A stretch of 7,898 nucleotides of DNA from Burkholderiales bacterium (GTDB lineage Bacteria; Pseudomonadota; Gammaproteobacteria; Burkholderiales; Burkholderiaceae_D). Below, piece after piece: positions 5,684 through 7,898 of the stretch; the stretch's first letter is position 1, and every line of letters starts with the position of its first letter. Position numbers and translations under genes: made by a program. Location of the stretch: positions 1 to 7,898 of the forward strand of contig JAGWUK010000118.1 of the NCBI GenBank assembly GCA_028868455.1, written 5' to 3'. The notes beneath the pieces were generated by a model. It had not been told where the DNA came from and did not search any database. It was given only the letters and a program-made list of their open reading frames with translations.

Positions 5684-6788
5684 ATGGAAGCTGAACGTCT
5701 AAATAGCCTGTCCTCCCTGCTCACGGATCTGACTGCCCGTGAAGCTGAACTCCGGAGGTATCTTTGACTTCGATGTCAAATCGGAGAAATTAGAACAAGT
5801 CAACGCCGAACTCGAAGACCCCAAGGTCTGGGACGATCCCAAACGTGCGCAAGCACTCGGCAAAGAAAAAAAATCCCTGGAAGCCGTCGTTGATACGCTG
5901 ATCAAAGCCGATGCTGGCTTGCGCGATGCCAACGACCTGTTCGAGATGGCGCGTGAAGAAGGCGATGACGACACGCTCGAATCCATAGAGCAAGATGCGC
6001 AACACCTGAAAGAAATCGTCGAAGGCATGGAATTCCGCAGGATGTTTAATAATCCTATGGATCCAAACAACTGCTTTATCGATATTCAGGCGGGTGCCGG
6101 CGGCACGGAAGCGCAAGACTGGGCTTCGATGTTGTTGCGTCAATACCTGCGCTATTGCGAACGCAAAGGATTTAAAGTTGAAATTCTTGAGCAATCTGAC
6201 GGCGAGGTCGCTGGCATCAAGACCGCCACGCTGAAAGTTGAAGGTGAATATGCCTACGGCTTTTTGCGCACCGAAACCGGTGTGCACCGCTTGGTACGCA
6301 AATCGCCCTTTGACTCAGCGAATGGCCGCCACACATCGTTTTCGAGTTTGTTCGTCTACCCAGAAGTGGACGAATCGTTTGAAATCGACATCAATCCGGC
6401 TGACGTGCGCGTCGACACCTATCGCGCGTCCGGTGCCGGTGGTCAGCATATTAATAAAACCGATTCCGCTGTGCGCCTGACGCACGGCCCTTCCGGCATT
6501 GTTGTGCAATGCCAGAATGATCGCAGTCAGCATCGCAACCGCGCAGAAGCCTGGGAAATGCTGAAAGCCAAGCTGTTTGAACTGGAACTGCGCAAACGCA
6601 TGAGCGAAAAACAAAATCTGGAAGATTCCAAGACCGATGTCGGCTGGGGTCATCAGATTCGTTCTTATGTTCTGGATCAGTCGCGCATTAAAGATTTACG
6701 TACCAATTTTGAAATGGGTAACACCAAGGCCGTGCTGGATGGCGACCTCGATGGATTTATTGCCGCCTCGCTGAAACAAGGCGTCTAA
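5684..6788 (+). CDS. prfB: Peptide chain release factor 2, expressed by programmed +1 frameshift
   Basis: RF2 recognises UGA and UAA stop codons and triggers peptide release on the ribosome. Translation starts at ATG 5684, reads 27 codons (MEAERLNS to LRRYL), meets an in-frame TGA at 5765-5767, and continues after skipping T5765 with GAC at 5766 to the TAA at 6786, giving 367 residues (join 5684-5764, 5766-6788). Domain order is normal: an N-terminal helical region with [18 protein letters not shown], then the stop-recognition tripeptide SPF (207-209) in VRKSPFDS, and the catalytic GGQ (252-254) in [13 protein letters not shown]. The residue four before GGQ is Ala, as in most bacteria, not the Thr of E. 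coli K-12 that lowers activity. Length fits E. coli RF2 (365). A gene call beginning at 5739 would be wrong, since it reads the +1 frame through the frameshift site. lysS follows 18 bases downstream. Confidence 0.97.
5754..5768 (+). promoter_or_regulatory. prfB: RF2 programmed +1 frameshift site
   Basis: The site reads GGAGG-TAT-CTT-TGA-C. The internal Shine-Dalgarno-like GGAGG (5754-5758) stands three bases before the slippery CTT (5762-5764), the stop TGA is at 5765-5767, and the C after it weakens termination. This is the same layout as in E. coli prfB. When RF2 is scarce the ribosome pauses at UGA and the tRNA-Leu slips from CUU to UUU, restoring the RF2 frame. It therefore makes RF2 synthesis self-regulating; the mechanism is established for the family, and its activity here is inferred from conservation of all elements. 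Confidence 0.96.
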
Positions 6789-6806
6789 AAGCTAAGGGAA
6801 GAATAC

Positions 6807-7898
6807 ATGTCCGAACCGACACAACAAGCAGCAGCGCCAGCCGACCTAGCGCAAGATGAAAACTCCATCATTGCAGAACGCCGCGCCAAGCTCGCCGCAA
6901 TCCGCGCGCAAGGCGTCGCCTTTCCAAACGATTTTCGTCCACAGCACAAAGCGGCCGATCTGCAAGAGCAATACGGCACCATAGGTCGCGAAGAACTGGA
7001 GACCATGAACGTCGAAGTCAGCGTCGCTGGCCGCATGATGCTCAAACGTGAAGCGGGTAAGAAAGCCGCTTTCGCGACGCTGCAAGATGCCTCCGGCCTG
7101 AAAGCCGATGGCCGCATCCAGCTGTATGTCACGCTGGATAAAACCGGCGAAGCGGCAATGGAAGCATTCCGTCATTACGATCTGGGCGATATCCTCGGCG
7201 TCGAAGGTGTACTGTTCAAAACCAAGACCGATGAATTGACAGTCAAAGTCACGACACTGCGCTTGCTGACCAAATCACTGCGCCCGTTACCGGACAAATT
7301 CCACGGCCTCGCCAATCAGGAAACCAAGTACCGTCAGCGTTATGTCGATCTGATCATGAGCGAAGAGACGCGCCGCACGTTTAAAGCGCGTACCGCAGCC
7401 ATGACTTCCATTCGCAATTTCATGGCCAGCCATGAATTCATGGAAGTCGAAACGCCAATGCTGCACGTGATCCCGGGGGGCGCTGCGGCAAAACCTTTCA
7501 TCACACATCACAATGCGCTGGACATGGAAATGTACCTGCGCATCGCTCCTGAGCTGTACCTGAAACGCCTGGTGGTCGGTGGCTTTAACCGCGTGTTTGA
7601 AGTCAACCGCAATTTCCGCAATGAAGGTGTCTCGCCACGCCACAATCCGGAATTCACGATGATGGAATTCTATGCAGCCTATGTCGATTACAAATGGCTG
7701 ATGGATTTCACCGAACAAGTCATACGCAAAGCCGCTGAAGATGCACACGGCACAGCTGTGCTGACGTATCAGGGCAAAGAACTTGATTTGTCGAAACCGT
7801 TCGAACGATTGACGATTGTCGGTGCCATCAACAAATACGCGCCGCAATATACGAACGAGCAATTGCATGATGCTGAATTCATTAAAGTGGAACTGTTG
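6807..7898 (+). CDS. lysS: Lysyl-tRNA synthetase, class II (partial at right edge)
   Basis: This enzyme charges tRNA-Lys with lysine using ATP in the cytoplasm. The window holds 364 residues from ATG 6807, and the frame is open to the right edge; the family is usually about 500 residues, so roughly the last quarter, including motif 3, is missing. The N-terminal OB-fold anticodon-binding domain spans about 68-155 ([20 protein letters not shown]). Motif 1 lies near 201-217 (ETPML), then [18 protein letters not shown] and [12 protein letters not shown], and motif 2 near 262-289 with [15 protein letters not shown]. The first 20 residues are a low-complexity Ala, Gln and Pro-rich extension before the conserved [12 protein letters not shown]. 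An AGGGA about 9 bases upstream supports the start. It follows prfB by 18 bases with no terminator, the same prfB-lysS operon order as in E. coli. Confidence 0.97.
   Translation, partial: MSEPTQQAAAPADLAQDENSIIAERRAKLAAIRAQGVAFPNDFRPQHKAADLQEQYGTIGREELETMNVEVSVAGRMMLKREAGKKAAFATLQDASGLKADGRIQLYVTLDKTGEAAMEAFRHYDLGDILGVEGVLFKTKTDELTVKVTTLRLLTKSLRPLPDKFHGLANQETKYRQRYVDLIMSEETRRTFKARTAAMTSIRNFMASHEFMEVETPMLHVIPGGAAAKPFITHHNALDMEMYLRIAPELYLKRLVVGGFNRVFEVNRNFRNEGVSPRHNPEFTMMEFYAAYVDYKWLMDFTEQVIRKAAEDAHGTAVLTYQGKELDLSKPFERLTIVGAINKYAPQYTNEQLHDAEFIKVELL

Noticed and set aside
5739..5765. ATG at 5739 as start of prfB
   Set aside because: This frame before 5766 is the +1 frame of the RF2 leader. The N-terminus characteristic of RF2 and the frameshift signal show the start is ATG 5684.
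7287..7868. Open frame of 193 codons on the minus strand inside lysS
   Set aside because: It is antisense to conserved lysS motifs and has the same shadow composition (rich in Phe, His, Arg, Ala); no family resemblance.

Overview
This window looks like ordinary chromosomal DNA of a betaproteobacterium, plausibly in or near the Oxalobacteraceae. That placement is inference, from the moderate GC content, the residue-level character of YgiQ, RF2 and LysS, and the adjacent prfB-lysS pair. I see no insertion sequence, integrase, tRNA, CRISPR array, phage gene or compositional island.

Layout, left to right. At 1-305 (+) is the C-terminal end of a LysR-type regulator cut by the window edge. At 352-1056 (+) is a ribonuclease-H-fold protein with all four catalytic acidic residues and an unexplained basic N-terminal extension. 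At 1063-2564 (-) is a tight three-gene operon, read from right to left: a sphaeroides-heme-protein (SHP) type cytochrome c, a diheme cytochrome c, and a b-type membrane cytochrome. Its stop codon faces the RNase H gene across six bases, and the two stops sit inside a nested hairpin. At 2565-2830 is a divergent intergenic region with a perfect 15-nt palindrome. At 2831-5152 (+) is ygiQ, a large radical SAM protein, followed by a strong intrinsic terminator. At 5293-5583 (+) is a small unnamed protein with two CxxC pairs. At 5684-6788 (+) is prfB (release factor 2), which needs a programmed +1 frameshift at an in-frame TGA. At 6807 to the right edge (+) is lysS, incomplete.

How the genes work together. 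The b cytochrome, diheme cytochrome c and SHP form a plausible electron chain from the quinone pool in the membrane to a small periplasmic heme protein that can open an axial coordination site to bind a diatomic ligand. Their spacing (an SD on the stop codon, then an ATGA overlap) indicates translational coupling. prfB and lysS form a translation-machinery operon.

Most notable points: the intact RF2 autoregulatory frameshift; an 8-bp dyad centred on the predicted prfB start of transcription; retention of the distinctive SHP asparagine heme ligand and its neighbouring cysteine pair; a possible leaderless ygiQ transcript; and the uncharacterised CxxC protein and RNase H N-terminal extension. 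I found no convincing previously undescribed multi-gene system. The SHP operon, whose physiological role is poorly settled, is the nearest thing.
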